From NCBI RefSeq assembly GCF_900149705.1, contig NZ_LT703001.1:1116001-1180000 (forward strand): a DNA stretch of 64,000 nt. The letters are read 5' to 3'. The notes beneath the pieces were generated by a model that was given only the letters and a program-made list of their open reading frames with translations, did no database searches and was not told the DNA's origin. The stretch's first letter is position 1; each line of letters starts with the position of its first letter. The position numbers and the translations under genes were made by a program. This document shows positions 62,801 to 64,000 of the stretch, one piece after another. The DNA is from Sphingorhabdus sp. Alg231-15 (GTDB lineage: Bacteria; Pseudomonadota; Alphaproteobacteria; Sphingomonadales; Sphingomonadaceae).

Positions 62801-63475
62801 ATGCTCACGCTTCATCACCTGGAATATTCGCAATCCTTCCGCATCCTTTGGCTGTTTGAGGAGCTTGGCGCTCCCTATGAAATCAAACTCTACAATCGCG
62901 ACCCCAAAACGCACCTCGCTCCTCCAGAGTATAAGGCGCTTTCACCAACCGGTGCGGCACCCGTGGTAACCGATGGCGAACTTGTTCTGGCAGAGACCAG
63001 CGCCATCATGGATCATATTCTCGACAAACATCCCGGCAGTGCCTTGCGCCCCGGTCCAGATAGCCCTGATCGCACAGCCTATCTTTTCTGGTCTCACACA
63101 GCGCAAGGATCGGTGATGCCAGCGATGCTGATCGATAGTATTCTTCGCGTCATGGTAGAGCGGGTTCCATTTTTCATTAGACCATTGGCGCGCGCGGTAT
63201 TGAAGGGGGCAGGGTCTGGATTCATCCGACCCCGATTGAACGCATTGTTTGATCAGGCCGAAAAGGACTTGGCAGAGACTGGCTGGTTTGCAGGAGACGA
63301 CCTGACAGCCGCCGATATTCTGCTCAGCTATCCGATGCAGTCGGCCCAGATGCGCGGATATATGTCAGAGGATTATCCGCACTGTCAGGCGTGGTTTGAT
63401 CGAATATATGCTCGCCCTTCGTTCAAAGCTGCAAAGGAAATCGACGGGCGAACATCCATGGTTCTGCCTCTCTGA
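62801..63475 (+). CDS. Glutathione S-transferase family protein
   Basis: A 224-residue GST. The thioredoxin-like N-domain starts LTLHHLEYSQSFRILWLFEELG, with APVVTDGELVLAETSAIMDHIL giving the cis-Pro and glutathione-binding residues. The helical C-domain has GDDLTAADILLSYPM. It resembles the Ser/Cys-type bacterial GSTs used in detoxification. AAGGAACCCC precedes the start. It is the second gene of the MarR operon and is followed by a repeat copy 45 bases on. Confidence 0.92.
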   Translation: MLTLHHLEYSQSFRILWLFEELGAPYEIKLYNRDPKTHLAPPEYKALSPTGAAPVVTDGELVLAETSAIMDHILDKHPGSALRPGPDSPDRTAYLFWSHTAQGSVMPAMLIDSILRVMVERVPFFIRPLARAVLKGAGSGFIRPRLNALFDQAEKDLAETGWFAGDDLTAADILLSYPMQSAQMRGYMSEDYPHCQAWFDRIYARPSFKAAKEIDGRTSMVLPL

Positions 63476-63520
63476 AATGCCGTTTATGGGTCGACAGCGG
63501 CCAATCCGCGGCACATTTCC

Positions 63521-63590
63521 AATGTCCGCTTTTGCGCCCTAAGCAGACATTTGCGAAATGACCGCAATATCCCGAAAGCGGACACTAGCT
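63521..63590. repeat. Intergenic repeat family, copy F (complete)
   Basis: A 70-bp full copy, AATGTCCGCTTTTGCGCCCT to CGAAAGCGGACACTAGCT. AAGCAGACATT weakens the left inverted repeat, while ACCGCAATATCCCGAAAGCGG is kept at the right. It lies between the GST gene and the converging TPR gene. Confidence 0.8.
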
Positions 63591-63698
63591 TGCGGACCTG
63601 TTGTCAATATCAACACCATTTACACTGACTAATTTTATGCAGTTTGAGTATGAGTTATATCCGAGCCCGATACCCGGACAAAAATATTCTCATTGGAA

Positions 63699-64000
63699 TT
63701 AGGGCTTTAACCCCTCTTTCGCAAACCTTTCCGCTACGCTTGGGTTTGCTTTACTTGCCGCGGCAATATCTGCCTTACCTTGTCCAATCATACCCAATCG
63801 AATTTTCGCGAAACCAAGGCCGAATAATGCCTCAGCTGAATCGGGGTTTTGCTCTAAGGCAGTACTATAATCTTCTTTTGCCGCTTCCCAATTCGCCAGA
63901 TGCAGATTTGTGTTGCCACGCCCTTTCAAAGCTAACAATTTCTTAGGACTGTACCGAAGCGCACGGTCGTAATCACCAATTGCTCGAGCAAACTCTTTCT
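63699..64000 (-). CDS. C-terminal part of a TPR-repeat protein (cut by window edge)
   Basis: The open frame runs to the window edge, so the true start is beyond 64000. Three successive TPR-like units can be read: AIGDYDRALRYSPKKLLAL, WEAAKEDYSTALEQNPDSAEAL and IGQGKADIAAASKANPSVAERF. The chain ends EGLKP. Such repeats bind partner proteins. Any catalytic or signal region lies outside the window. Confidence 0.75.
   Translation of the reverse strand, partial: KEFARAIGDYDRALRYSPKKLLALKGRGNTNLHLANWEAAKEDYSTALEQNPDSAEALFGLGFAKIRLGMIGQGKADIAAASKANPSVAERFAKEGLKP

Noticed and set aside
57116-63590. CRISPR-like array
   Set aside because: Copies are irregularly spaced, separated by genes, and internally symmetric; no cas gene is present.

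Overview
The window looks like chromosomal DNA of an alphaproteobacterium of the order Sphingomonadales, perhaps a marine Sphingorhabdus/Parasphingorhabdus/Sphingopyxis-type organism. This is an inference from protein style, from the core block lepA - outer-membrane protein - mrcA - amidase - rne - M48 protease, and from a base composition that looks close to 50 percent GC. No database search was possible. About 62 protein genes, one tRNA gene and a set of intergenic repeats can be supported. No rRNA, CRISPR array, integrase, transposase or phage gene was seen.

Positions 1-22,000 are mostly housekeeping. They hold a LysR/SDR divergent pair, an OmpA-family protein, an SRAP (HMCES/YedK) DNA-damage protein, a lipoprotein methyltransferase, lepA, a beta-barrel protein, mrcA (PBP1A), a cell-wall amidase, rne with a split S1 domain and histone-like tail, an M48 protease with TPRs, a DsbA-like oxidoreductase, rlmE and a Ppx/GppA phosphatase. 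Positions 22,000-45,000 hold tRNA-Gln(CUG) directly followed by a TIGR03032-like gene, a PilZ protein, the XpaC/TelA pair, an arylesterase divergent from a YbbA/YbbP-type ABC exporter, a BASS transporter, typA/bipA, small envelope and conserved-unknown proteins, an SDR/enoyl-CoA hydratase pair, a four-gene leftward operon (ketosynthase III-like, GFA, two tandem HSL-type esterases), ung, an Mpo1-like protein and a cold-shock gene.

Positions 45,000-54,700 are more accessory. Two related GPH-type MFS carriers flank a small membrane protein, a GFA protein and a cyclase-family hydrolase. Then come a glutathione transferase, a TetR regulator, an amidohydrolase and a Rieske oxygenase alpha subunit. 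The two divergent promoter regions of this last set (50,836-50,913 and 53,426-53,533) carry the same TTATA-N7-TATAA dyad, which suggests one regulon under the TetR protein.

Positions 55,000-64,000 are a mosaic of small envelope genes: a beta-barrel protein, a glycine-zipper lipoprotein, a DUF2975/HTH pair, a lipoprotein alpha/beta hydrolase with an Asp nucleophile, a PD40 lipoprotein, a three-gene operon with an HTTM-like membrane protein and a DCC-family thiol protein, and a MarR/GST operon. Their intergenic gaps contain at least six copies or fragments of one approximately 70-bp repeat able to form hairpins, which I did not notice elsewhere in the window. The repeat family, the shared dyads and the HTTM/DCC operon are the items most worth following up.
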